12,906 nt of DNA from assembly GCA_022576105.1 (NCBI GenBank), contig JACZRM010000023.1:1-12906 (forward strand), in the 5' to 3' direction. The notes under the pieces were generated by a model. It was given only the letters and a program-made list of their open reading frames with translations, was not told where the DNA came from and did no database searches. Of this stretch, positions 1 through 6,544 are shown piece by piece. The position numbers were made by a program, and so were the translations under genes. Origin of the DNA: Chloroflexota bacterium. Its GTDB lineage: Bacteria; Chloroflexota; Dehalococcoidia; UBA3495. Position 1 is the stretch's first letter; every line of letters begins with the position of its first letter.

Positions 1-464
1 GGCTGCGACAGAAGCTCAACGATGGCGGTTTTGACGCTCTCAACGGTTTGCCGGCCCATCAGGTTGTGGTCGGCGGAGATGACCGGCGCCTGGGCGCAGG
101 CGCCCAGACAGGTGTTGTAACGCAGAGTGAGGCTCCCATCCGCCAGGTCCCCCTCGCCTTCGACTCCCAGTTGTTCCAACGCGGCCCCAATGACGCTCAT
201 GGCGCCCATCAAGTGACAGGAAGGCCCCCAGCATAGCTCTAGCTGGTGTTGGCAGGGCGGCTGAAATCTAAAATTGGGGTAGAAGGAGGCGACGGCCCAA
301 ACATCGTTCACGGTGAGACCGGTGAAGCCAGCCACTTCCTCAATCGCCTCTTTGGGGATGTAGCCAAGTTCATCCTCGACTGCCAGCAGTGAAGAAAGGA
401 CGGTGACGGTGGGTTGCGGCTGGTTGTGGATAGCGATGCTGATGCGTGGCTTTAGTTCATCCAT
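1..464 (-). CDS. nuoE: NuoE-like NADH dehydrogenase 24 kDa [2Fe-2S] subunit, C-terminus cut by window edge
   Basis: A thioredoxin-like [2Fe-2S] subunit of the NuoE/HoxE/24-kDa family, which passes electrons next to the NADH-oxidising NuoF subunit of complex I or of a soluble NAD-linked dehydrogenase/hydrogenase. The reading frame starts at ATG 464-462 (MDELKPRISI) and stays open to base 1, giving 154 codons of a family usually about 160-170 aa, so only a few C-terminal residues are missing. The helical N-terminal part ends in VASFYPNF (about 58-65). The four cluster cysteines are visible as C78-x4-C83 (CWGPSC) and C119-x3-C123 (CLGAC followed by AQAP), the family signature. No strong SD precedes the ATG and no other ATG/GTG lies in frame nearby. 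Partner subunits would be to the left, outside the window, so complex I cannot be distinguished from a NAD-dependent formate dehydrogenase or hydrogenase module. Confidence 0.8.
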   Translation of the reverse strand, partial: MDELKPRISIAIHNQPQPTVTVLSSLLAVEDELGYIPKEAIEEVAGFTGLTVNDVWAVASFYPNFRFQPPCQHQLELCWGPSCHLMGAMSVIGAALEQLGVEGEGDLADGSLTLRYNTCLGACAQAPVISADHNLMGRQTVESVKTAIVELLSQ

Positions 465-650
465 AGTTGGGGAACTAGCTGCTCCACAAGATTGACGGTT
501 GGTTAGTGAATTTTGTAACTATCCAACCACAATAGTAGCACAGAGGCTGGCGGAGGTTCAACTGAAGATACGGTCAAAATTAAGGACGGAACGTCGAAAA
601 ACGCAATGGCGGCTCCGGTCGCTAACCGGCCTGGAATTTTCGGCCCGACG

Positions 651-1292
651 TCAGGCGCTTTCCTCCTCCAGAACTTTACTCATCGCCGACTTGAAGATTT
701 CGTAGGGATGCGCGCCAGTGAAGAGTAAGTTACCCACTACGAAAGTAGGAATGCCTCTAATGCCATGTCCCAAGGCCTTTTGGTATTGGTCCATGACCGT
801 GGCTGAGTACTGATTGCTCTCCAGGTGTTCTAACAATTCAGCGGAGTTCAATGAGACCTGTTGGGCCAGATTCTCGATTACCGCCAGGTCTCCCAGGTCG
901 TGGCCGTCTTCCCAGTAGGCCTTGTAGGCGGCGTGGTGGAATTCCATAAATTTGCCTTGTTGCTGGGCGTATTCGGTGGCCTCCAGGATACGCATGGTAT
1001 TGGGAGTCACCTTGGGCGGGCGCATAATCAGGTTGGACTCGCTGGCCGCCGTGCGCAGGGGGTCACTCAACTGGTCTTCAGTCTCGCCGGGGCGGGGCTG
1101 CCGCACAATGCCTTCCTTGGGGGTATCGGGACGCAGCAAATAGGCTTGACCGACGACTGATATATTGTAGTCCTGGCTCAACCGGTCGACTCTCTCCAGG
1201 CCGACATAGCACCAGGGTCAAATATAGTCGTACCAGACAACGACTTTGACCGGGTCGGAGGTATTGGATATGGTCTGGGTCTGCTCTGTCAT
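651..1292 (-). CDS. DsbA/FrnE-family thiol oxidoreductase, probable selenoprotein (in-frame TGA = Sec25, UPWC active site)
   Basis: Read from ATG 1292-1290 the gene encodes 213 residues with one in-frame TGA at 1220-1218 (codon 25). The context is WYDYI-TGA-PWCY, and FrnE/2-hydroxychromene-isomerase-type DsbA proteins carry a CPWC redox motif just there, so the TGA replaces the first, attacking cysteine (U25-P-W-C28). The rest is typical of the family: an alpha-helical insert (about 90-165), the cis-proline loop GIPTF (about 180-184) and a C-terminal GAHPYEIF segment. The start has an AGGAG SD six bases upstream; after the TGA the first usable start is a TTG (1181) without an SD, which would yield a protein lacking its redox centre. 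A SECIS-like hairpin follows the TGA. The gene ends with an ordinary TGA at 653-651. There is no signal peptide, so it is probably a cytosolic disulfide/selenosulfide reductase or isomerase. Alternatives are a recent nonsense mutation or a sequencing error; the exact match to the catalytic Cys makes these less likely. Its substrate is unknown. Confidence 0.85.
1172..1217 (-). promoter_or_regulatory. Candidate bacterial SECIS element directly 3' of the in-frame TGA
   Basis: The transcript immediately after the TGA can fold. A lower stem pairs CCUGG (1216-1212) with CCAGG (1176-1172). An upper six-pair stem joins GUCGGC (1205-1200) with GUCGAC (1190-1185), including one G-U pair, around the loop CUGGAGAGA (1199-1191), with an internal loop between the stems. 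If C1199 pairs with G1192 the apical loop becomes UGGAGA, with a G at its second position. About 18-19 bases separate the TGA from the apical loop. Known bacterial SECIS elements (fdhF type) are stem-loops close behind the UGA with an early loop G, so spacing and loop agree with the type. The fold was worked out by eye, without an energy calculation. Confidence 0.6.
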
Positions 1293-1297
1293 CAGTT

Positions 1298-1321
1298 ACT
1301 CCTGCCGCAACTCCTGCCGCC
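1298..1321 (-). promoter_or_regulatory. Duplicated Shine-Dalgarno upstream of the selenoprotein gene
   Basis: Two adjacent 12-base units, 11 of 12 bases identical, each contain AGGAG on the minus strand (1303-1299 and 1315-1311). The nearer one is six bases from ATG 1292. This fixes the start upstream of the in-frame TGA. The second copy looks like a recent tandem duplication. Confidence 0.6.
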
Positions 1322-1355
1322 GCACCGATTTACCTGATTAGTTATGCGTAATTCG

Positions 1356-1384
1356 AGTCTATCAGCGGCTGGTTGGCGGGTCAA
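1356..1384 (-). promoter_or_regulatory. Candidate sigma-70-type promoter for the selenoprotein gene
   Basis: On the minus strand TTGACC (1384-1379) is separated by 17 bases from TAGACT (1361-1356), which matches four of six bases of the -10 consensus. Transcription would start near 1349, leaving a leader of about 57 bases before ATG 1292. It lies in the 208-base gap after the kinase gene, suggesting the selenoprotein gene is transcribed on its own. Identified by consensus only. Confidence 0.4.
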
Positions 1385-1500
1385 CTTGAGACCTTGTCTA
1401 CCAGTGAATAAAATGCCGGTACGGTTTGGCAAACGAAAGGGATGGGCGCCGGAGATAGCAAATCAAGAATGGCAAAAATAGCGGGGAAGAGGGAAAAAGG

Positions 1501-2676
1501 CTAGCCGAGCATTTGTTTAACGACTTCGGTGAAGTGGGTTGGAGTGAATGGCTTTGCCAACATGCCAAAGGCCCCGGCTTCCATGGCGTCGCGGACCGCT
1601 TGCTGATAGGGATCGCCCGAGCAGATAATGATCTTTATCTCCGGGTCCAGTTCCCTCAGTTTGGCAAAGGTCGCGGCGCCACCCATTCCAGGGAGAGTCA
1701 TGTCCAGGATCACGCCTTTGATCGAGCCATCAGATTCCTGGAGAGCCTTTACCGCTTTCTCACCGGTGGCCGCGCTGATCATCTCAATGTCCTGCGATTT
1801 CAGAATCTCCCTGACCAGGGTATGGATTATTTCTTCGTCGTCAACCAGCATCAGTTTTTGGAATTGTTGGACCTTGCCAGAGCCGGTCGCAGCTGGTGAA
1901 TCGGCACGTTGCACCGGAAAGTAAACGTCGACACAGGTCCCCACATTGAGCTGGCTGGACACCTCTACATATCCACCATGGGCGTGGACCGCGTCGTAGA
2001 CCATGGTCAATCCCAGGCCCCGGTCTTTGCCGTGCTTGGTCGTAAAGAAGGGATCAAAAATCGATTCCATGGCGCAATCATCAATCCCCTCCCCGGTATC
2101 GCTAACGCTGAGGTGAACATAACCGGAATCTCCCGATGCCCCTGGCTCTTCAATGGTGGTCTCCCAAATCAGTGTTCCGCCGTCGGGCATAGCCTCAATG
2201 GCGTTTCGCCATAGACACTGGCAAATTCGCTCCAGTTGTCTTTCATCGCCAGTCAATTTCGGCAAATCTTGACCCAGAGCAACCCGGAGCTTGACTGACT
2301 CAGGCTTGTCTTCCCATACAGTGGCTAGAAATTCTTCGACGGGTTGATTCAAGTCCAGCTCCACCATCTCACCAGGGTTATTGTTGGCGAAACTGGAGAG
2401 CCAGCTGGTCAGTTTCAAGGCCTCACAGGCTGACGCCTCAATCTGCTCCGCCAATTCCCGGTTGGCCGCGTCTTGGGCCAAACGATTCTGCAAAATACTG
2501 GCGAATCCTTGCACAACCGCGATAATGTTGTTGAAGTCGTGAGCATTACGACGCGAGAAATTCTTGGCTATTTTTATTGAGTGCAACAGCGCCGCCTGGT
2601 CGGCGGGCGGCCTTGCCGGCTCACGGGGAGACTGGGCAAGTTGCTGGGACTGGGAATTGTGGGACGGAGACAACAT
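1501..2676 (-). CDS. Soluble hybrid histidine kinase with C-terminal receiver domain
   Basis: A 391-aa two-component protein. The first 40 or so residues are polar and low-complexity (Q/S/P-rich). The dimerisation/phosphoacceptor helix carries H46 in AHDFNNIIAVVQGF, the HDFNN type of H-box found in many hybrid kinases. The ATPase domain shows the N box (N158 in RNAIEAMPDGG), G1 (DTGEGI, 193-198), F box (FDPFFTT, 207-213) and G2 (GLGL, 220-223). A receiver domain follows (about 274-391) with acidic pair D279/D280, phosphoacceptor D325 in ILDMTLPGMGG and the conserved lysine K375 in AKPF. There is no transmembrane segment, PAS or GAF domain, so the input signal must come from a partner or from the short N-terminal region. 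No output regulator lies next to it; phosphotransfer to a separate protein, or self-regulation by the receiver, is inferred. The SD before ATG 2676 is weak (GAAAG). Confidence 0.9.
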   Translation of the reverse strand: MLSPSHNSQSQQLAQSPREPARPPADQAALLHSIKIAKNFSRRNAHDFNNIIAVVQGFASILQNRLAQDAANRELAEQIEASACEALKLTSWLSSFANNNPGEMVELDLNQPVEEFLATVWEDKPESVKLRVALGQDLPKLTGDERQLERICQCLWRNAIEAMPDGGTLIWETTIEEPGASGDSGYVHLSVSDTGEGIDDCAMESIFDPFFTTKHGKDRGLGLTMVYDAVHAHGGYVEVSSQLNVGTCVDVYFPVQRADSPAATGSGKVQQFQKLMLVDDEEIIHTLVREILKSQDIEMISAATGEKAVKALQESDGSIKGVILDMTLPGMGGAATFAKLRELDPEIKIIICSGDPYQQAVRDAMEAGAFGMLAKPFTPTHFTEVVKQMLG

Positions 2677-2757
2677 TAGCTTTCAGACCGTAACAGGCAA
2701 GGATGGCAGAGGTATTGCCCCGCCAACCCCTTAAAATGATTGGGTTCGATTAGCATG

Positions 2758-2787
2758 TGTATATTGTGCATCCGGTTGGGCTGACAA
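2758..2787 (-). promoter_or_regulatory. Candidate promoter for the hybrid kinase
   Basis: Minus-strand TTGTCA (2787-2782) and TATACA (2763-2758) are separated by 18 bases, about 80 bases upstream of ATG 2676. Consensus match only; spacing is acceptable but not ideal. Confidence 0.3.
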
Positions 2788-2981
2788 ATAAGGGTGGCAG
2801 CCCACAGGCGCAAGTAGGTGTTTTCCCAGCCGCGAAGGCGGTAGATTCAAGGTTTTAGACATCGGACCTGGATGCAGCGGGGTATAAATTAGTGAGTCGG
2901 CAGAAGCGCAGAGGGTTGGCTTGTGGCAATTGGTAGGCTGCAAGTGTTAGCTCTGAAGAATCGCGCGGCACCGGGGCCTCG

Positions 2982-3003
2982 CCCCAAAAGTCGGCTTTTG
3001 GGG
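2982..3003. repeat. Perfect 9-bp inverted repeat with 4-base loop
   Basis: CCCCAAAAG, loop TCGG, CTTTTGGGG: nine perfect pairs. It lies about 80 bases past the stop of the minus-strand HAD gene, so it could end transcription or stabilise the mRNA 3' end, but no T-tract follows on either strand. A weaker GCTTT/AAAGC hairpin lies next to it at 3012-3027. Confidence 0.6.
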
Positions 3004-3085
3004 GAAAAGGTGCTTTTGGAGCAAAGCTCAACGCCGGAGATGAAGCGGGCCAAAAATGAGGGGTGGTATTCGGGCGGTGAGCGTT

Positions 3086-3832
3086 CTAGGGAGCGGACGA
3101 CTTGTGGTCGGCCGTCTTTAGGGACTGGGGTGCTCCAGCCAAAACCGGCGCCAGTTCGTCCAGGGTAGCTATCTTGGTGCAATCGTTCACATTGGGATGC
3201 CATCCGCCCCGATCAATCAACACCGGGTGGATTCCCACCGCCCGCGCGCCCAAAACATCGGAGCGATGTTGGTCGCCGACGTGCACCGCTTCTTCCGGAG
3301 CGACGGTGGCCCGCTCCAGAGCCGCCATGAAGATTGACGCGTTGGGCTTCTCGGCGCCGGCATCCTCGGAACTAACCACAAAGTCCAAGTATTGGCCGAT
3401 GCCCAGACGCTGGCAGATTTCGGACATATCCCGTCGTAAATTGGAGATGATTCCCAACTGATAGCCATCGGCATGCAATTGAGACAGGGCCGTAACCGTA
3501 TCACCAAAGGGTGTGAACTCTTTGGGAACCGAGGACGCCATCTCCCAGATTCGCCGCGCCAGGTCGCTGGTCACTGACAGCCCGGCGTTTTCGAGAATCA
3601 TTTTCTCGTATTTGGTGAAGAACTCCAATCGGTCTTGCTCCGACCTTAAAGCAAGAGGCCGGATTTCGTTTTCTCGGTTGAAAAGCACGTCCGCGACCGC
3701 ATAGCCTCGCGTAATCGCTTCCGCGGAGACATTCAGACCAAATTCCTGACAGGTAATTTGCTGGATCTGTTCCAGGGGGGGCCAGAATTTCACCAGAGTG
3801 TTGTAGAAGTCAAAGAAAACTGCTTTTATCAT
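3086..3832 (-). CDS. HAD-superfamily hydrolase with DxY motif I (haloacid dehalogenase-like)
   Basis: A 248-aa HAD hydrolase. Motif I is FFDFYNTLV with nucleophile D8; the usual second aspartate (DxD) is Y10. Motif II is IISN (S130), motif III the lysine of EKPN (K162), and motif IV VGDQHRSD (D187 and D192). Residues 15-105 form a helical C1-type cap, and GIISNLR, GAEKP and GDxxxxD are spaced as in the TIGR01549/HDHD3-like group. DxYxT occurs in L-2-haloacid dehalogenases and in some phosphatase-like HAD proteins, so activity cannot be assigned; the preserved motif IV aspartates favour metal-dependent phosphatase-type chemistry. The C-terminal 15-20 residues look disordered. Start ATG 3832 has no clear SD. 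It lies 248 bases downstream of otsB on the same strand, with its own palindromic region upstream, so it is probably a separate unit. Confidence 0.85.
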   Translation of the reverse strand: MIKAVFFDFYNTLVKFWPPLEQIQQITCQEFGLNVSAEAITRGYAVADVLFNRENEIRPLALRSEQDRLEFFTKYEKMILENAGLSVTSDLARRIWEMASSVPKEFTPFGDTVTALSQLHADGYQLGIISNLRRDMSEICQRLGIGQYLDFVVSSEDAGAEKPNASIFMAALERATVAPEEAVHVGDQHRSDVLGARAVGIHPVLIDRGGWHPNVNDCTKIATLDELAPVLAGAPQSLKTADHKSSAP

Positions 3833-3870
3833 TTAGATGCTTATTATCTCGCCGATACGCCCCGATAACA

Positions 3871-3885
3871 AATCCAAATTGGATT
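3871..3885. promoter_or_regulatory. 15-bp palindrome upstream of the HAD gene, possible operator
   Basis: AATCCAA-A-TTGGATT: seven-base arms around one central base, 39 bases upstream of the HAD start codon in an AT-rich stretch. Position and symmetry suit binding of a dimeric regulator. No regulator gene is adjacent. Its AATCC/GGATT halves recur in another palindrome at 6845-6859. Confidence 0.35.
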
Positions 3886-4011
3886 GTTTGGGTGAATAAT
3901 TGGTAAACCAGTAAGGCGGAGGCATTCTAGCATACCAGACCACGGATGTGAATCCTTAGACCACGTTTGGTTGAACCTAGCACATCAACATGGTAGCCAC
4001 CCTATGCCTCC

Positions 4012-4053
4012 AATGTCTCTCCGATAATGTCCCTACGATAATGTCTCTCCGGC
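4012..4053. repeat. Three tandem copies of a 14-bp repeat
   Basis: The unit AATGTCTCTCCGAT is present at 4012-4025, 4026-4039 (two changes) and 4040-4053 (last two bases changed). It lies in the 248-base gap between the otsB stop and the HAD start. On the minus strand it reads as repeated GGAGAGACATTATC-type blocks, resembling arrays of transposase-binding sites seen at ends of some IS elements; that resemblance is from memory, and no transposase is present in the window. Confidence 0.7.
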
Positions 4054-4080
4054 CGGCGCGGATCCCCAGGCGCACCAGAT

Positions 4081-4866
4081 TCACAGTTGGCTTAAAAGAC
4101 TCAATACCTGGCTCACCTCAGCAGGTGAGTCCACTCGATACAGAGCCTTGGTCGGCTGACGGGCGGGCCCCACCAACACCGCAATACCCTGGCGGTTTTG
4201 GACTACCTCAAACCCAGCTTCGTCGGTCTGGTCATCGCCAAAGAAAAGCGGCAACGCGCCCGCCAACTCAGCTGGAGGATAATCCTCCATAATTTTGGCA
4301 ATCGCTTTACCCTTGTCCCATGGCACATTGGGACGAACTTCCAGCACCATTTTGCCCCTGCTGATCCGAAATTTCTCAAGATCAGACACTATTCCACTGA
4401 ATACCTGCTGCACCTGACCGATTTGGTCTTCCGGGGTTAATCGGTAATGCACGCTCAAGGTGAGACCCTTGTTCTCCAGGATTATGCCCTCGAACCGGGC
4501 CAATTCGTCGCGCAATTGCTGGTAAATCTCGGACAGATCGCCCCGGCGGGCCTCCGCTTCCGGGTGGAGGAAGCGCTCTCCGGCGGCTTCAATTTCCAGG
4601 CCGTGATTCCCCGCGTATATGATGCCCGGCACACCCACCTTGCCTTTGACATCGTTCAAATCCCGCCCGCTGACAATGCCAAGAACAAACTTATCTCTGG
4701 CCTTGAGTTCTTGAAGCAAAGATCGGGTATCCAGGGGCAGTTCGGCAAGTTCCGGACGGGAGGCAATTGGAGTAAGCGTTCCGTCGTAGTCAAAGAAGAG
4801 GAAGACCCGGCTGGCGGCTGACAGCTGCTTTTCTACGCTGGGCCAAACGCTCAATAAATGGGGCAT
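4081..4866 (-). CDS. otsB: Trehalose-6-phosphate phosphatase
   Basis: A 261-aa HAD-type phosphatase that removes phosphate from trehalose 6-phosphate to give trehalose, the second step of the OtsAB pathway. Motif I is FFDYDGTLTPI with D26 (nucleophile) and D28 (acid/base). Further family signatures are VSGRDLNDV (about 65-73), AGNHGLEI (85-92), EVRP (176-179) with WDKG (183-186), and the metal-binding GDDQTDE (210-216). The length is normal for OtsB. Its ATG lies 19 bases after the otsA stop (TGA at 4888-4886) with no good SD, so it is probably translated from the otsA message by coupling. The adjacent synthase makes the assignment firm. It ends with TGA at 4083-4081. Confidence 0.95.
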   Translation of the reverse strand: MPHLLSVWPSVEKQLSAASRVFLFFDYDGTLTPIASRPELAELPLDTRSLLQELKARDKFVLGIVSGRDLNDVKGKVGVPGIIYAGNHGLEIEAAGERFLHPEAEARRGDLSEIYQQLRDELARFEGIILENKGLTLSVHYRLTPEDQIGQVQQVFSGIVSDLEKFRISRGKMVLEVRPNVPWDKGKAIAKIMEDYPPAELAGALPLFFGDDQTDEAGFEVVQNRQGIAVLVGPARQPTKALYRVDSPAEVSQVLSLLSQL

Positions 4867-4885
4867 TGCATTGTATATCGGGGCG

Positions 4886-6391
4886 TCAGCGAACTGAAGA
4901 GGACAATGTGGCCTCTCCGCCGCGTCGGGTCCGTTGCAGCAGTTGAACCAAAAGCTGGGCGGCCCATTTGTAGATGTTATTTTCCTCCACGGTGGCGCGC
5001 ATCTGCTGCATCCGTGCCCGCCGCTCGGCCTCAGGCATGGTTACCGCTTTTAGGATGTCATCGGCGAAATCCTCCGTGGCATAGGGATTGACTATCAGGG
5101 CCTGCGTCAACTCCAGGGCTGCGCCGGTAAACGGACTAAGGATCAGCACGCCATCTCCATCAAACCGGCTGGCAACGTACTCCTTGGCCACCAGGTTCAT
5201 GCCATCGTGCAGCGAGCTGACGATACAGAATTGGGCCAAACGCCGCAGCGCCATCAGAGTAACATTGGGGAGGTCGGTGGGCAGATATATGATGGGCTGC
5301 CATCCGCTTCGAGAAAACCGGTTGTTTACCTCGTCAAGTTCCCGGTCAATCTGCTCCCCCAGCAACCGATAGGCGTCAATATTGGAACGACTCATCACCC
5401 CGGCCTGAACGAATACCACTTTGCCGCAATATGCGGGGTATTTTTCAAAAAACCGGCCAATGGCCTTCAGCCGATGAGGGATTCCCTTGGTGTAGTCGAT
5501 GCGGTCAATCCCTAGTCCGATCACCTGACCTTCCAGGTGAAATTCATCTACCAGCCGCTCCATTTCCGCAGCAACCGCTTCGCTTTGAGCCTCCTGGTTA
5601 ATTTCATCAAAATCGACGCTGATGGGGATCGGGCGCACCAGGGTTGTCCCACCTTTGTAGTTGACGAAGTTGTACTCGTAATCCACCTTGGCGTTCATTG
5701 TTCGGGCCACAGTGCTGATAAAATTGTTGGAGTGCTCTCCAATATGAAAGGCCAGCAGGTCGTTGCCCAACATGCCGTCGAGTATCTCTTCCTGCCAGGG
5801 ACAAATTCGGAAAATATCCGGGTTGGGCCACGGGATATGCCAGAACTGACCGGTGATGACATCGGCAGCCGCAGAACGAAGCAACCTGGGCAGCAACGCC
5901 AGATGGTAATCTTGGGTAAATACCACCGCCGGTCGGTTGCCGATTTCGTCTAGAACGTGCCCGGCGAACAACTGGTTGACTCTCTTATAGGTCTGCCAGT
6001 CCCGCTCCTCAAAGTTGGGCTCGGTGTAAGCGTTATGGCACAGTGGCCAAAGGGCCTCGTTGCAGAAACCGTAGTAGTAGCCCTGCTCTTCCTCCTCAGT
6101 CAACCAGAGAAGACGCATGGTGTAGCTGGGGTTGTCGGGAGGAACCTGAATTCTGTTACCGGATTCGACAACCAGCCGATCTCCGTCGCCGCTGCCATAA
6201 GCGACCCAGGTCCCTCCGCAAGCCTGCATCAGAGGGTCGATAGCGTTGATCAGGCCGCCGGTAGGAACGTCCAAGCGCACTTTGCCGTCGACTACCTGAT
6301 GAACGTAAGGCTGGCGGTTGGACACCACCACCAGGCGGCAATCCCCAATCTCCCGCTTAACCAGTTGCTGTAGGTCTGCCTTAGTCCACAT
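4886..6391 (-). CDS. otsA: Trehalose-6-phosphate synthase (GT20)
   Basis: A 501-aa retaining glycosyltransferase that joins glucose from a nucleotide sugar (UDP- or ADP-glucose) to glucose 6-phosphate. Recognisable GT20 features: VVVSNRQPY (R26), PTGGLINAIDP (G45/G46), WVAYGSGDGD (60-71), NEALWPLCHN (111-120), QDYHLALLP (160-168), the HIPWPNPDIF loop (185-194, H185), the GIDRIDYTKGI phosphate/nucleotide-binding segment (R297, K302) and DGMNLVAKEYVASR (396-409) with its conserved acidic residues. It is slightly longer than E. coli OtsA, mainly at the C-terminus. SNRQPY and PTGGLINAIDP differ from E. coli OtsA but fit the broader family; a glucosylglycerol-phosphate synthase is possible but is disfavoured by the otsB directly downstream. 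Trehalose normally serves as osmolyte or stress protectant. Start ATG 6391 has a perfect AAGGAGGTGA SD. Confidence 0.93.
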   Translation of the reverse strand: MWTKADLQQLVKREIGDCRLVVVSNRQPYVHQVVDGKVRLDVPTGGLINAIDPLMQACGGTWVAYGSGDGDRLVVESGNRIQVPPDNPSYTMRLLWLTEEEEQGYYYGFCNEALWPLCHNAYTEPNFEERDWQTYKRVNQLFAGHVLDEIGNRPAVVFTQDYHLALLPRLLRSAAADVITGQFWHIPWPNPDIFRICPWQEEILDGMLGNDLLAFHIGEHSNNFISTVARTMNAKVDYEYNFVNYKGGTTLVRPIPISVDFDEINQEAQSEAVAAEMERLVDEFHLEGQVIGLGIDRIDYTKGIPHRLKAIGRFFEKYPAYCGKVVFVQAGVMSRSNIDAYRLLGEQIDRELDEVNNRFSRSGWQPIIYLPTDLPNVTLMALRRLAQFCIVSSLHDGMNLVAKEYVASRFDGDGVLILSPFTGAALELTQALIVNPYATEDFADDILKAVTMPEAERRARMQQMRATVEENNIYKWAAQLLVQLLQRTRRGGEATLSSSVR

Positions 6392-6394
6392 GGG

Positions 6395-6404
6395 TCACCT
6401 CCTT
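6395..6404 (-). promoter_or_regulatory. Perfect Shine-Dalgarno of otsA
   Basis: AAGGAGGTGA on the minus strand, full complement to the 16S rRNA 3' tail, just upstream of ATG 6391. Most other genes here have partial SDs or none, so otsA is probably translated unusually well. It decides the start. Confidence 0.85.
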
Positions 6405-6544
6405 GGGCTAGGTATCCGAGGCCGCCGATTACCTAGAATGACCCCACCTCACTACGCTCCAGCCGATATGGACGCCAACCTATCCGAAGGTTATCGACCC
6501 GGGCCGTGTCTTGTTCGCAAGAGATGGTGAGACCTAAATATGAC

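Larger units (their letters stand above)
2677..3085. other. 409-base intergenic region between HAD gene and kinase
   Basis: No convincing coding sequence on either strand: the short open frames here have no start signals and no recognisable protein character. It holds a candidate kinase promoter near 2758-2787, a small CCGC/GCGG hairpin near 2830-2842, and the strong palindrome at 2982-3003. No T-run follows any of these hairpins, so a classical terminator for the HAD gene was not found. Confidence 0.6.

Noticed and set aside
595..630. CCGGT/ACCGG hairpin (615-629) followed by TTTTT as terminator of the selenoprotein gene
   Set aside because: The stem is only five pairs and the T-run begins about 13 bases after it, too far for an intrinsic terminator.
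651..1181. Short 176-aa version of the FrnE-like gene starting at TTG 1181
   Set aside because: It has no SD and would lack the CxxC/UxxC redox centre and first beta strand; the ATG at 1292 has a good SD.
1218..1220. The TGA as a simple nonsense mutation, pseudogene, or TGA-to-Trp code
   Set aside because: The rest of the gene is intact for 188 codons, the TGA falls precisely on the catalytic Cys, and TGA is used as a normal stop by several genes in the window. A base-calling error cannot be fully excluded.
2731..3203. Short open frames in the kinase-HAD gap
   Set aside because: Low-complexity, without start signals or protein-like composition; one overlaps the HAD C-terminus in another frame.
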